Positions 26,204 to 34,493 of a stretch of 34,927 nucleotides of DNA are shown here, in pieces (positions within the stretch are counted from its first letter, which is position 1; each line of letters begins with the position of its first letter). Both the position numbers and the translations under genes were made by a program. The stretch comes from Bacteroidota bacterium (GTDB lineage Bacteria > Bacteroidota > Bacteroidia > Bacteroidales > Prolixibacteraceae). The stretch spans positions 1 through 34,927 of the forward strand of contig JAUZOB010000002.1 of the NCBI GenBank assembly GCA_030706665.1, read 5' to 3'. The notes beneath the pieces were generated by a model. It saw nothing but the letters and a program-made list of their open reading frames with translations. It searched no databases and was not told where the DNA came from.

Positions 26204-26650
26204 ATGGATTTAAGTAACTTGAAACCTGCTTTAGGTTCCACCAAGAAAACAAAAAGAATTGGTCGCGGACAAGGTTCTGGTCATGGTGGTACCTCTACAA
26301 GAGGTCATAAGGGGGCACAATCCAGATCAGGCTATTCCAAGAAAATAGGTTTTGAAGGAGGACAGATGCCATTACAGCGTCGTGTTCCTAAGTTCGGCTT
26401 TAAAAATTTCAACCGCGTTGAATTTAAAGCTATCAACCTTTCAATCCTTCAGGATTTGTCTGAAAAACTGGGCGCCACTACTATTGATGCTCAGACCCTT
26501 ATTGAGGCAGGTCTTGCTTCGAAGAGTGACAGAATCAAAATTTTGGGCAATGGTGAGCTGAAAGCTAAATTAGATGTCAAAGCTCATGCCTTCTCAAAAA
26601 ACGCAAAAGAAGCAATAGAAAAATTACAAGGAACAACTGAAATACTCTAG
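26204..26650 (+). CDS. rplO: 50S ribosomal protein L15
   Basis: L15 is a late-binding protein in the 50S core. The protein has 148 aa. The long glycine/arginine-rich N-terminal extension (RIGRGQGSGHGGTSTRGHKG) and GGQMPLQRRVPKFGFKN are diagnostic. secY begins 6 bp after the stop. Confidence 0.98.
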   Translation: MDLSNLKPALGSTKKTKRIGRGQGSGHGGTSTRGHKGAQSRSGYSKKIGFEGGQMPLQRRVPKFGFKNFNRVEFKAINLSILQDLSEKLGATTIDAQTLIEAGLASKSDRIKILGNGELKAKLDVKAHAFSKNAKEAIEKLQGTTEIL

Positions 26651-26656
26651 AGCGAA

Positions 26657-28027
26657 ATGAAAAAGCTAACTGACACCCTAAAGAACAACAGATTGATCGG
26701 AACCTTGATTAATATTTATAGAATCGAGGATCTTCGTTCGAGAATAGGTTATACCCTATTACTCCTGTTAATTTATCGTTTGGGATCCTTTGTGGCGCTA
26801 CCTGGTATAGACCCCCAAAAGCTTACAGCTTTGAAATCCCAAACTGCAGACGGGCTACTTGGGCTTCTGAATATGTTTACCGGTGGAGCCTTCTCACACG
26901 CCTCAATTTTTGCTTTAGGGATCATGCCTTACATTTCTGCTTCTATCGTTGTACAGCTTCTTGGAATTGCTGTTCCTTATTTTCAAAAACTACAGAAAGA
27001 AGGAGAATCGGGCCGCAGGAAGATCACTCAGATTACTCGCTACTTAACCGTAGCAATTCTGATCTTCCAGGGGTCCGCTTATCTGGCAAATCTTAGAGCT
27101 ACACTTGATGCTTCCGCATTTGTTGTAGGAGAACCATTTTTCTCAATTACTTCTACAATTATCATGTGTGCCTCATCAATGTTCATTATGTGGCTCGGAG
27201 AAAGAATTACAGATAAAGGTATTGGAAATGGTATCTCTTTGATCATCATGATTGGTATCATTGCACGTCTTCCATTTGCATTCTTTGGTGAATTAATTTC
27301 ACGTGTTGAAGAAAAAGGTGGTGGATTGATAATGTTCCTTATCGAGTTTGTAGTTCTGTTTGTCGTGTTCATGTTAGTTATTATGCTTGTACAAGGTACA
27401 CGTAAAGTACCAGTACAGTATGCAAAAAGAATTGTTGGAAACAAACAATATGGTGGCGTTCGTCAGTATATTCCACTGAAAGTGAATGCAGCCGGTGTTA
27501 TGCCCATCATTTTTGCTCAGGCTATCATGTTCATTCCAATGAGTCTTGCCAATTTCTCCCAATCTGATAAGTTGACTGGTTTTATCCACGCTTTTACTGA
27601 TTACACAGGATTTTGGCACAATTTTGCCCAATTTCTTTTGGTCATTGTGTTTACTTACTTTTACACTGCTATTACCGTCAATCCGACGATGATGGCTGAG
27701 GATATGAAAAAGAATGGCGGTTTTATACCTGGTGTAAAACCGGGACGTAAAACTGTAGAATTTCTTGATACTGTAATGTCGAGAATTACTCTTCCCGGAT
27801 CAATTTTCCTTGGAATTGTAACCATTCTTCCTTCATTTGCAATGATGGCCGGCGTAAATCAACAATTTGCGTATTTCTTCGGTGGAACATCATTGCTAAT
27901 CCTTATAGGAGTAATCCTGGATACACTCCAGCAGATCGAAAGCCATCTACTCATGCGTCATTATGATGGTCTGATGAAGTCCGGCCGAATTAAAGGACGT
28001 GCCGTTGGTGGCCCCGCTGCCATGTAG
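26657..28027 (+). CDS. secY: Protein translocase subunit SecY
   Basis: SecY forms the channel through which proteins cross or enter the inner membrane, with SecE and SecG. The protein has 456 aa and ten predicted membrane helices. The plug-region and helix motifs LGIMPYISASIVVQLL, GERITDKGIGNGISLIIMIG and the cytoplasmic loop around VNPTMMAEDMKKNGGFIPG are conserved. It is co-transcribed with ribosomal genes, as in most bacteria. adk, which often follows secY elsewhere, is absent; map comes next. Confidence 0.98.
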   Translation: MKKLTDTLKNNRLIGTLINIYRIEDLRSRIGYTLLLLLIYRLGSFVALPGIDPQKLTALKSQTADGLLGLLNMFTGGAFSHASIFALGIMPYISASIVVQLLGIAVPYFQKLQKEGESGRRKITQITRYLTVAILIFQGSAYLANLRATLDASAFVVGEPFFSITSTIIMCASSMFIMWLGERITDKGIGNGISLIIMIGIIARLPFAFFGELISRVEEKGGGLIMFLIEFVVLFVVFMLVIMLVQGTRKVPVQYAKRIVGNKQYGGVRQYIPLKVNAAGVMPIIFAQAIMFIPMSLANFSQSDKLTGFIHAFTDYTGFWHNFAQFLLVIVFTYFYTAITVNPTMMAEDMKKNGGFIPGVKPGRKTVEFLDTVMSRITLPGSIFLGIVTILPSFAMMAGVNQQFAYFFGGTSLLILIGVILDTLQQIESHLLMRHYDGLMKSGRIKGRAVGGPAAM

Positions 28028-28038
28028 ACATTAATTCT

Positions 28039-28845
28039 ATGATCTTCCTAAAAACAGAGGACGAGATTGGATTAATCAGGGAGAGCTGTCTGTTGGTAAG
28101 TAAAACTATAGCTGAAGTTGCTCGGAACATAAAACCTGGCATTTCAGCTGCAAATTTAGACCGGATTGCCCGGACGTTCATTCAAAATAATGGAGCCTGC
28201 CCAGCCTTTCTAGGGTATAATAATTTCCCGGCTGCTTTGTGTGTCTCTCTAAATAATGAGATTGCACATGGGCTGCCTACGGAAGATAAAATCATAAAAG
28301 AAGGAGACTTAGTCTCTGTCGATTGTGGAATAGAATATAATGGCTTTTATAGCGATATCTGTTACACATTTATGATTGGAAATATTGACTCTGATTGTTT
28401 TAATCTGTGTAAGACAACTTATACAGCCCTAAAAAAAGGGATAACAAAGGCAATTGACGGAAATAGGCTGGGGGATATAGGCTACGCCATTCAAAAGCAT
28501 GTTGAGAAAGCAGGTTATTCTGTAACTCGAAACATGTTTGGACATGGCATTGGAAGACTCCTGCATGAAGATCCTGATGTTCCGAATTATGGGAAAAAGG
28601 GAAGAGGAGTTCTTTTAATGGATGGGATGGTGATGTCTATAGAACCAATGGTGAATTTAGGACGACCTGAAACAGCAACGGCTGATGATGGATGGACTGT
28701 AAGAACCGTTGATAACAAACGTTCAGCTCATTTTGAACATACGATAGCAATCAGGCGCGGTAAAGCTGAGATTTTGACTAGTTTCAATTTCGTCAGAAAA
28801 GAGATAGAAATAAATAATTACTTATGGCAAAACAGCTTTCTATAG
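28039..28845 (+). CDS. map: Type I methionine aminopeptidase
   Basis: The enzyme removes the initiator methionine from new proteins whose second residue is small. The protein has 268 aa with the pita-bread fold. All five metal ligands are present: Asp95 (VDCG), Asp106 (YSDIC), His169 (FGHGIG), Glu202 (SIEPMV) and Glu233 (HFEHT). There is no N-terminal zinc or SH3 extension. It lies 11 bp after secY, and its last 22 bases overlap the start of infA in another frame. Confidence 0.97.
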   Translation: MIFLKTEDEIGLIRESCLLVSKTIAEVARNIKPGISAANLDRIARTFIQNNGACPAFLGYNNFPAALCVSLNNEIAHGLPTEDKIIKEGDLVSVDCGIEYNGFYSDICYTFMIGNIDSDCFNLCKTTYTALKKGITKAIDGNRLGDIGYAIQKHVEKAGYSVTRNMFGHGIGRLLHEDPDVPNYGKKGRGVLLMDGMVMSIEPMVNLGRPETATADDGWTVRTVDNKRSAHFEHTIAIRRGKAEILTSFNFVRKEIEINNYLWQNSFL

Positions 28846-29045
28846 AACAAGACGGTACAATCATTGAAGCATTATCAAATGCGATGTTTCGGGTAGAATT
28901 GGAAAATGGGCATATAATTACTGCGCATATTTCCGGAAAGATGCGGATGCATTACATCAAAATTCTTCCTGGCGACAGAGTGAAAGTAGAAATGTCACCA
29001 TATGACCTTACTAAAGGCCGGATCACATTTAGATATAAAAATTAA
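28824..29045 (+). CDS. infA: Translation initiation factor IF-1
   Basis: IF-1 covers the A site of the 30S subunit during initiation and works with IF-2 and IF-3. The protein has 73 aa and is a single OB fold: [20 protein letters not shown], then [20 protein letters not shown] and [12 protein letters not shown]. The ATG lies 22 bases inside map, so translation is probably coupled to it. Confidence 0.97.
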   Translation: MAKQLSIEQDGTIIEALSNAMFRVELENGHIITAHISGKMRMHYIKILPGDRVKVEMSPYDLTKGRITFRYKN

Positions 29046-29057
29046 AAGGCAATAACA

Positions 29058-29174
29058 ATGAAAGTAAGAGTTTCGATAAAAAAACGCGATGACGACTGTA
29101 AAATTGTAAGAAGGAAAGGACGTTTATACGTCATTAACAAAAAAAATCCGAAGTACAAACAGCGTCAGGCATAA
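29058..29174 (+). CDS. rpmJ: 50S ribosomal protein L36, zinc-site lost
   Basis: This 38-codon gene encodes [20 protein letters not shown], then [19 protein letters not shown]36 normally binds zinc through three Cys and one His. Here only one Cys (position 14) remains; the other ligand positions are Asp11, Asn27 and Tyr, so this is a C-minus form that should fold without zinc. L36 helps fix the 23S rRNA near the stalk base. It lies between infA (12 bp) and rpsM (38 bp). Confidence 0.95.
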   Translation: MKVRVSIKKRDDDCKIVRRKGRLYVINKKNPKYKQRQA

Positions 29175-29212
29175 TTTATTAATTTTGTAGAATAAAATTT
29201 AACAATAATTAT

Positions 29213-29590
29213 ATGGCTCGTATAGTTGGTGTAGATATACCTAACAACAAAAGAGGTGAAATTGGTTTAACCTATATCTACGGAATCGGACGCAGCAGTG
29301 CCAGAAAGATTCTTGCCGAGGCCGGCGTTGACAAAGATATGAAGGTTCAGGACTGGAATGATGATCAGTTCGGAGCCGTCAGAAAAATTATAACTGATAG
29401 CTTCAAGGTAGAAGGAGAACTACGCTCTGAGTACCAGCTTAGCATTAAACGTTTGATGGACATTGGTTGTTACAGGGGTATTCGTCACCGCCTTGGGTTA
29501 CCTGTACGTGGCCAGAGTACTAAGAATAATGCTCGTACTCGTAAAGGTAAGAGGAAAACTGTGGCAAATAAAAAGAAAGCGACTAAATAA
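29213..29590 (+). CDS. rpsM: 30S ribosomal protein S13
   Basis: S13 bridges the 30S head to the 50S subunit and contacts P-site tRNA. The protein has 125 aa. [19 protein letters not shown], the [13 protein letters not shown] helix-hairpin-helix and [14 protein letters not shown] are diagnostic. The C-terminus is a basic tail. The 38-bp gap upstream is wider than usual here, but I see no convincing promoter in it. Confidence 0.98.
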   Translation: MARIVGVDIPNNKRGEIGLTYIYGIGRSSARKILAEAGVDKDMKVQDWNDDQFGAVRKIITDSFKVEGELRSEYQLSIKRLMDIGCYRGIRHRLGLPVRGQSTKNNARTRKGKRKTVANKKKATK

Positions 29591-29604
29591 GAGTTAAACG
29601 GATT

Positions 29605-29997
29605 ATGGCAAAAAAGTCAGGTACTTCAAGTAAGAAGAGGGTCGTTAAAGTTGAGGCAATTGGCCAGGCCCATATACATTCTTCATTTAATAATATCATT
29701 GTCTCTTTGACAAATGATAATGGAGAAGTAATCTCATGGTCATCTGCAGGTAAAAAAGGATTTAGGGGGTCCAAGAAAAACACTCCTTATGCCGCACAAA
29801 CTGCAGCTGAGGAATGTGGAAAGACCGCTTACGATCTCGGATTACGTAAAGTAAAGGTTTACGTTAAAGGTCCCGGAAATGGCCGTGAATCGGCAGTTCG
29901 TGCCATTAACTCAGTAGGCATTCAGGTTACTGAGATTGTTGACGTTACTCCGCTACCACACAATGGTTGTAGACCACCCAAAAGAAGACGTGTATAA
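29605..29997 (+). CDS. rpsK: 30S ribosomal protein S11
   Basis: S11 lies on the 30S platform near the mRNA exit. The protein has 130 aa. [20 protein letters not shown] and the C-terminal [16 protein letters not shown] are the family marks; the Asn of PHNG is the residue found as isoaspartate in E. coli. rpsD follows after 28 bp. Confidence 0.98.
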   Translation: MAKKSGTSSKKRVVKVEAIGQAHIHSSFNNIIVSLTNDNGEVISWSSAGKKGFRGSKKNTPYAAQTAAEECGKTAYDLGLRKVKVYVKGPGNGRESAVRAINSVGIQVTEIVDVTPLPHNGCRPPKRRRV

Positions 29998-30025
29998 TTT
30001 AAACGTGAATTAAAATCGAAGATCG

Positions 30026-30634
30026 ATGGCAAGATATAGAGGACCTAAATCAAAAATTGCTAGAGCATTTGGTGAGCCGATTTTCGGCCCGGATAAAGTT
30101 TTTGAACACAAAAACTACCCTCCCGGACAGCACGGTCAAGCTCGTCGCAGAAGAAAACAATCAGAATATGGTGTTCAGCTTCGCGAAAAACAGAAAGCTA
30201 AATTTACTTATGGCGTTCTGGAAAAACAGTTCCGTAACCTGTTCGAAGCAGCTGCACGTTCACGTGGTGTAACCGGTGAAGTGTTATTGCAACTTCTCGA
30301 ATCACGTTTAGATAACGTTGTATATCGATTGGGAATCGCTCCTTCTCGCGCAGCTGCTCGTCAGTTGGTGACTCATAAACATGTTGTTGTAAACGGCATT
30401 GTTGTGAATGTACCTTCTTTTCAGGTAAAAGCAGGCGATGTAGTTAGTGTTCGTGAAAAGTCGAAATCTCTCGTAGCTATTACAGAGTGTGTTTCAGCTT
30501 CTAGACACAACAAGTATTCTTGGCTTGAATGGGACAGCAATGTTATGGCTGGTAAATTCCTTAATCGTCCAGAAAGGACAGAAATCCCGGAAAATATCCA
30601 GGAACAACTTATCGTCGAGTTGTATTCTAAATAA
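30026..30634 (+). CDS. rpsD: 30S ribosomal protein S4, zinc-free form
   Basis: S4 starts assembly of the 30S body and acts in reading accuracy; in enteric bacteria it represses the alpha operon. The protein has 202 aa. Its N-terminus ([20 protein letters not shown]) has no zinc-binding cysteines. The S4 RNA-binding domain is clear in [20 protein letters not shown]. rpoA begins 16 bp later. Confidence 0.98.
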   Translation: MARYRGPKSKIARAFGEPIFGPDKVFEHKNYPPGQHGQARRRRKQSEYGVQLREKQKAKFTYGVLEKQFRNLFEAAARSRGVTGEVLLQLLESRLDNVVYRLGIAPSRAAARQLVTHKHVVVNGIVVNVPSFQVKAGDVVSVREKSKSLVAITECVSASRHNKYSWLEWDSNVMAGKFLNRPERTEIPENIQEQLIVELYSK

Positions 30635-30650
30635 TAAACAATAAGAATTT

Positions 30651-31643
30651 ATGGCAATATTAGCTTTTCAGAAGCCGGATAAGGTTATAATGGTTGAATC
30701 GGATGACAAGTTCGGAAAGTTCGAATTTCGTCCTCTGGAGCCTGGATATGGTATCACCATTGGAAATGCTCTCAGACGTATACTGTTATCATCTTTGGAA
30801 GGCTATGCAATTACCTCGGTCAAAATCGAGGGCGTTGAACATGAATTTGCAACAATTAAAGGTGTAATTGAAGATGTTACTGAAATTATCCTAAATCTGA
30901 AGCAGATACGTTTCAAGCGCGAAGTCGAGGATTTTGACAGCGAAAAGGTTTCTATTACCATTTCTGGTCAGGAAGAGTTTACCGCTGGGGATATCAATAA
31001 ATTCATGACCGGATTCCGGGTATTGAATCCTGAACTGGTGATCTGCCATATGGATCCCGAGGTCAAGCTGCAAGTCGAGCTTAACATCAATAAAGGCCGC
31101 GGGTATGTTCCAAGTACTGAAAACCGTATGGTTGACAGCGAATTTGGGATCATCCCAATTGACTCTATATACACACCTATTAAAAATGTGAGATATAGCG
31201 TTGAAAACTATAGGGTTGAGCAGAAAACCGACTACGAAAAGCTGATTCTTGAGATCAGAACCGATGGTTCGATTCATCCCAAAGATGCCCTTAAAGAAGC
31301 TGCTAAGATCTTAATATATCACTTCATGCTATTCTCTGACGAAAAGATTACTCTTGATACCGATGAGAAATTTGCAAATGAAGAGTTTGACGAAGAAGTA
31401 CTTCATATGCGTCAGCTATTGAAGACTAAACTTGTCGATCTTGATCTCTCTGTCAGGGCACTAAACTGTCTGAAAGCTGCTGATGTCGAAACTCTGGGTG
31501 AGTTGGTTCAATACAACCGAAATGATTTGCTCAAATTCCGCAACTTCGGGAAGAAGTCGCTTACCGAGCTCGATGACCTGCTGAACAGCATGAACCTCTC
31601 CTTCGGGATGGATATTAGTAAGTATAAATTAGACAAGGAATAA
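30651..31643 (+). CDS. rpoA: RNA polymerase alpha subunit
   Basis: The alpha dimer is the scaffold for RNA polymerase assembly. The protein has 330 aa. The N-terminal domain shows [20 protein letters not shown] and a conserved [13 protein letters not shown] segment. After a linker, the C-terminal helix-hairpin-helix domain has [20 protein letters not shown] and [13 protein letters not shown], the part that contacts activators and UP elements. It lies between rpsD and rplQ, the usual alpha operon order. Confidence 0.98.
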   Translation: MAILAFQKPDKVIMVESDDKFGKFEFRPLEPGYGITIGNALRRILLSSLEGYAITSVKIEGVEHEFATIKGVIEDVTEIILNLKQIRFKREVEDFDSEKVSITISGQEEFTAGDINKFMTGFRVLNPELVICHMDPEVKLQVELNINKGRGYVPSTENRMVDSEFGIIPIDSIYTPIKNVRYSVENYRVEQKTDYEKLILEIRTDGSIHPKDALKEAAKILIYHFMLFSDEKITLDTDEKFANEEFDEEVLHMRQLLKTKLVDLDLSVRALNCLKAADVETLGELVQYNRNDLLKFRNFGKKSLTELDDLLNSMNLSFGMDISKYKLDKE

Positions 31644-31649
31644 TAAGCG

Positions 31650-32153
31650 ATGAGACATAATAAAAAAGTAAATCACTTAGGCCGGACGAGTTCTCACAGG
31701 CATGCTTTATTGGCTAACCTGGCAAATTCGCTGATATTGCATAAGCGTATCACTACTACTGTCGCAAAGGCCAAAGCTTTAAGAGTTTACGTTGAACCGT
31801 TAATTACTAAAGCAAAAGAAGATACCACTCACTCAAGAAGAACTGTATTCAGCTATCTTAAAGATAAACATGCTGTTTCTGAATTATTCCGTGAAGTAGG
31901 TACAAAAGTTACTGATCGTCCAGGTGGATACACTCGTATCCTTAAAACCGGAAACCGTTTAGGTGACAACGCAGAAATGTGTATCATTGAATTGGTTGAT
32001 TACAATATCAACATGTTAGGTGCTAAAGCTGAAAAAGCTAAAACTGCTCGTCGTTCACGTCGTGCCGCTGCTAAAAAGGCTGAAACTCCTGCTGTTGAAA
32101 CTCCGGCTACTGATGCACCTGCTGCAGAAGCTCAGGAAGGTCAGGCTGAATAG
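31650..32153 (+). CDS. rplQ: 50S ribosomal protein L17 with Ala/Glu-rich tail
   Basis: L17 lies on the back of the 50S subunit near the tunnel exit. The protein has 167 aa. The core is standard: [20 protein letters not shown] and [20 protein letters not shown]. After about residue 125 it has an Ala/Lys then Ala/Pro/Glu-rich tail, longer than in E. coli, as often seen in Bacteroidota. It is the last gene of the cluster, and a terminator follows about 30 bp on. Confidence 0.98.
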   Translation: MRHNKKVNHLGRTSSHRHALLANLANSLILHKRITTTVAKAKALRVYVEPLITKAKEDTTHSRRTVFSYLKDKHAVSELFREVGTKVTDRPGGYTRILKTGNRLGDNAEMCIIELVDYNINMLGAKAEKAKTARRSRRAAAKKAETPAVETPATDAPAAEAQEGQAE

Positions 32154-32182
32154 TCTTTTAGAATATTCAAAATAGTCCATAG

Positions 32183-32215
32183 GGCTGGCTTCGTAGTAGT
32201 AGTCAGCCTTTTTTT
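32183..32215 (+). terminator. Terminator of the ribosomal cluster
   Basis: GGCTGGCT (32183-32190) pairs with AGTCAGCC (32201-32208), with one G-U pair, around a 10-nt loop, and seven T residues follow (32209-32215). It should end the transcript that starts before rpsL. Confidence 0.88.
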
Positions 32216-32259
32216 ATACCCTTTTCTTTCCTTCTGATTCGCTATTCCGTAAAATCATT

Positions 32260-32267
32260 TATTTTTG
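32260..32267 (+). promoter_or_regulatory. -7 element of ettA
   Basis: TATTTTTG matches TAnnTTTG. The -33 region is weak (TTC at 32238-32240, 19 bases upstream). Transcription would start about 18 bases before the ATG, so the leader is short. Confidence 0.5.
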
Positions 32268-32289
32268 AGAAAATTTAACCCTTCAGAAT

Positions 32290-33975
32290 ATGAGCGAAGA
32301 CAGGCAGATCATTTTTTCAATGTATAAGGTGAGCAAAGCTTATGCTCCGAATAAAAACGTAATCAAAGACATTTCTCTTTCCTTTTTTCTCGGTGCTAAG
32401 ATTGGAATTATCGGTCTGAACGGCTCCGGAAAGTCTACGCTGCTTAAGATTATTGCAGGACTGGATAAATCTTATCAGGGGGAAGTCGTATTTGCACCAG
32501 GATATAGTGTCGGATATCTGGAGCAGGAACCTAAATTGGACGATAATAAGACTGTAAAAGAAATTGTTCAGGAAGGCGTTCAAGAAGTTGTTGACATTCT
32601 TGCTGCATTTGAGAATGTAAATAATCAATTTATGGATCCGGAAGTGCTTGAAAATCCAGATAAAATGGAGGCACTAATGAATGAGCAGGCAAGACTTCAA
32701 GAGTTGATCGACCATCATGATGCATGGAATCTGGATACAAAACTGGAACGTGCAATGGATGCCCTCCGATGTCCTGCCGGTGATCAGATAGTCGGAACAC
32801 TTTCTGGTGGTGAGCGAAGAAGAATCGCTCTTTGCAGACTCTTACTCCAGGATCCGGATATCTTACTGCTAGATGAGCCTACGAACCATTTGGACGCTGA
32901 ATCGATTGACTGGCTGGAACAACATCTAAAGCAATACAAGGGAACTGTTATTTGCGTTACCCATGATCGCTACTTCCTTGACAATGTAGCAGGGTGGATT
33001 CTTGAACTTGACAGAGGAGAGGGAATTCCCTGGAAAGGTAACTATACCTCCTGGCTTGAACAGAAAACAAAACGACTTGAGAGTGAAGAAAAAGGATCCT
33101 CAAAACGTCGTAAAACACTTGAAAGAGAACTCGAATGGGTACGGATGGCTCCTAAAGCCAGACAGGCAAAATCCAAGGCTCGTCTGAAAGCCTATGATAA
33201 GCTCTTGAATGAAGATGTTAGAGAAAAAGAAGAAAAACTTGAAATCTACATACCCAACGGCCCCCGTTTGGGAGATAAGGTAATTGAAGCCCATGAAGTG
33301 TCTAAAGCTTATGGGGAAAGATTATTGTTTGAAAATCTTGAATTTGTTCTTCCACCCAATGGAATTGTTGGTGTTATCGGACCGAATGGAGCTGGTAAAA
33401 CTACTCTTTTCAAAATGATAATGGGAATGGAGACTGTCGATAAAGGTACTTTTGAAGTCGGAGAAACTGTCAAGATTGCCTATGTCGATCAGACTCACAA
33501 AGCAATTGATCCTGCAAAATCCGTATTCGAGGTAATATCAGGAGGGAATGACACCATGATGCTGGGAGGTAAGACTGTAAACGCAAGGGCCTATGTCGCC
33601 CGGTTTAATTTCACTGGCGCAGATCAGGAAAAGAAATGTGGCGTCTTATCCGGAGGTGAACGGAATCGTTTACACCTGGCATTGGCATTAAAAGAAGAAG
33701 GAAATGTACTTCTGCTCGATGAGCCAACCAACGATATTGATGTAAATACCCTTCGTGCATTGGAGGAAGGCTTGGATGATTTTGCCGGATGTGCAGTTGT
33801 GATCTCTCATGACCGCTGGTTCCTTGATCGTATTGCAACTCATATTCTTGCTTTTGAAGGAGATTCCCAGATCTATTACTTCGAAGGAGGATATTCCGAT
33901 TACGAAGAAAATCGTAAAAAAAGACTTGGTGATATCGGACCAACTCGAATTCGATACAAAAAGCTGGTGAAATAA
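32290..33975 (+). CDS. ettA: Energy-dependent translational throttle protein EttA (ABC-F ATPase)
   Basis: EttA binds the ribosomal E site and links the first translation steps to the ATP/ADP ratio. The protein has 561 aa, close to 555 in E. coli, with no membrane segments. Two ATPase domains are present: GLNGSGKST with LSGGERRR and LLLDEPTNHLD, then GPNGAGKTT with LSGGERNR and LLLDEPTNDID. The arm inserted in the first domain (about residues 90-145) and the charged P-site-interacting linker (KAR/SKARLKAYDKL, about 270-315) fit EttA better than other ABC-F members. It lies directly after the ribosomal cluster but has its own -7 box. Confidence 0.92.
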   Translation: MSEDRQIIFSMYKVSKAYAPNKNVIKDISLSFFLGAKIGIIGLNGSGKSTLLKIIAGLDKSYQGEVVFAPGYSVGYLEQEPKLDDNKTVKEIVQEGVQEVVDILAAFENVNNQFMDPEVLENPDKMEALMNEQARLQELIDHHDAWNLDTKLERAMDALRCPAGDQIVGTLSGGERRRIALCRLLLQDPDILLLDEPTNHLDAESIDWLEQHLKQYKGTVICVTHDRYFLDNVAGWILELDRGEGIPWKGNYTSWLEQKTKRLESEEKGSSKRRKTLERELEWVRMAPKARQAKSKARLKAYDKLLNEDVREKEEKLEIYIPNGPRLGDKVIEAHEVSKAYGERLLFENLEFVLPPNGIVGVIGPNGAGKTTLFKMIMGMETVDKGTFEVGETVKIAYVDQTHKAIDPAKSVFEVISGGNDTMMLGGKTVNARAYVARFNFTGADQEKKCGVLSGGERNRLHLALALKEEGNVLLLDEPTNDIDVNTLRALEEGLDDFAGCAVVISHDRWFLDRIATHILAFEGDSQIYYFEGGYSDYEENRKKRLGDIGPTRIRYKKLVK

Positions 33976-34201
33976 TTTGAGAAAGGACAAAAGAGACTGT
34001 TTAATGTCCTGAACTCTAGGGTTTAGATTGCATACTCTATACATATTAGAAGTCCGGAATTAATTCAGTCTCGAAAAACTACATTGTGGAATGTTGTAAA
34101 ACGAGCCACATAATGTTAGTAGAAGGTTTTCTTAAAAAGTTTGTTTCAAATATAGTCGGGAGATTAGAGCAGAATGATCTGAATTATTGAACCGATCGTG
34201 G

Positions 34202-34232
34202 TATAAATCCCGAATACAATCCGGGATTTATA
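34202..34232. repeat. 11-bp perfect inverted repeat
   Basis: TATAAATCCCG (34202-34212) pairs with CGGGATTTATA (34222-34232) around a 9-nt loop. There is no T-run on either side, so it is not a standard terminator. Confidence 0.7.
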
Positions 34233-34252
34233 AGAAAAAATAATTTGCTTCA

Positions 34253-34296
34253 TAGAAAAAATAGAAAGGCCGACAAATAATACATTAGTCGGCCTT
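34253..34296 (-). terminator. Minus-strand intrinsic terminator
   Basis: AAGGCCGAC (34266-34274) pairs with GTCGGCCTT (34288-34296) around a 13-nt loop. On the minus strand the stem is followed by TCTATTTTTTC, a good U-tract; on the plus strand the tail is poorer (GAATTCTTTT). It suggests a minus-strand gene should end just to the right. Confidence 0.7.
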
Positions 34297-34318
34297 GAAT
34301 TCTTTTGACGAAAAGTGA

Positions 34319-34441
34319 TACAGGGATAATACACGACAGGCTTCACCAAATTTGGAGCAGAATCTTCCCAATGCAGAACTAAATCTTCTGAAAGATTATG
34401 ACCTGGAGGTATCCCGACGATTGGAATGTTTAAATGCGTAA
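34319..34441 (+). CDS. Possible 3' end of a coding sequence, start missing
   Basis: From the stop at 34316 the frame reads YRDNTRQASPNLEQNLPNAE, then LNLLKDYDLEVSRRLECLNA, and stops at 34441. There is no good start codon within it. The composition looks like the soluble C-terminus of a real protein, and the stop lies directly before the next possible start (ATG at 34443), the tight packing usual in phage genomes. Its 5' part may have been lost at an assembly join or integration edge. With about 40 codons, chance openness is possible. I do not recognise the family. Confidence 0.3.
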   Translation, partial: YRDNTRQASPNLEQNLPNAELNLLKDYDLEVSRRLECLNA

Positions 34442-34493
34442 AATGGACTTTAGATTTATTTCATTCAGAAAGAATGATATTCAGAGGTGGAGC

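Larger units (their letters stand above)
33976..34318. other. AT-rich intergenic region after ettA
   Basis: No gene is visible. G+C is about 32% by hand count of 34021-34140. It contains two inverted repeats (34202-34232 and 34266-34296). A TATATTTG box on the minus strand (34155-34148) matches the -7 consensus, but no minus-strand gene follows it. The right edge of this region is where the sequence character changes. Confidence 0.5.

Noticed and set aside
27079-27444. A 121-codon minus-strand frame within secY.
   Set aside because: It is a by-product of codon bias in secY and has low-complexity sequence without signals for expression.
30891-31277. A 128-codon minus-strand frame within rpoA.
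   Set aside because: It overlaps a conserved housekeeping gene completely and reads as a shadow frame without any domain signal.
34310-34335. A homing-endonuclease-like site, suggested by CAGGGATAAT near the junction.
   Set aside because: Only part of the I-SceI site resembles it, and the rest does not match.
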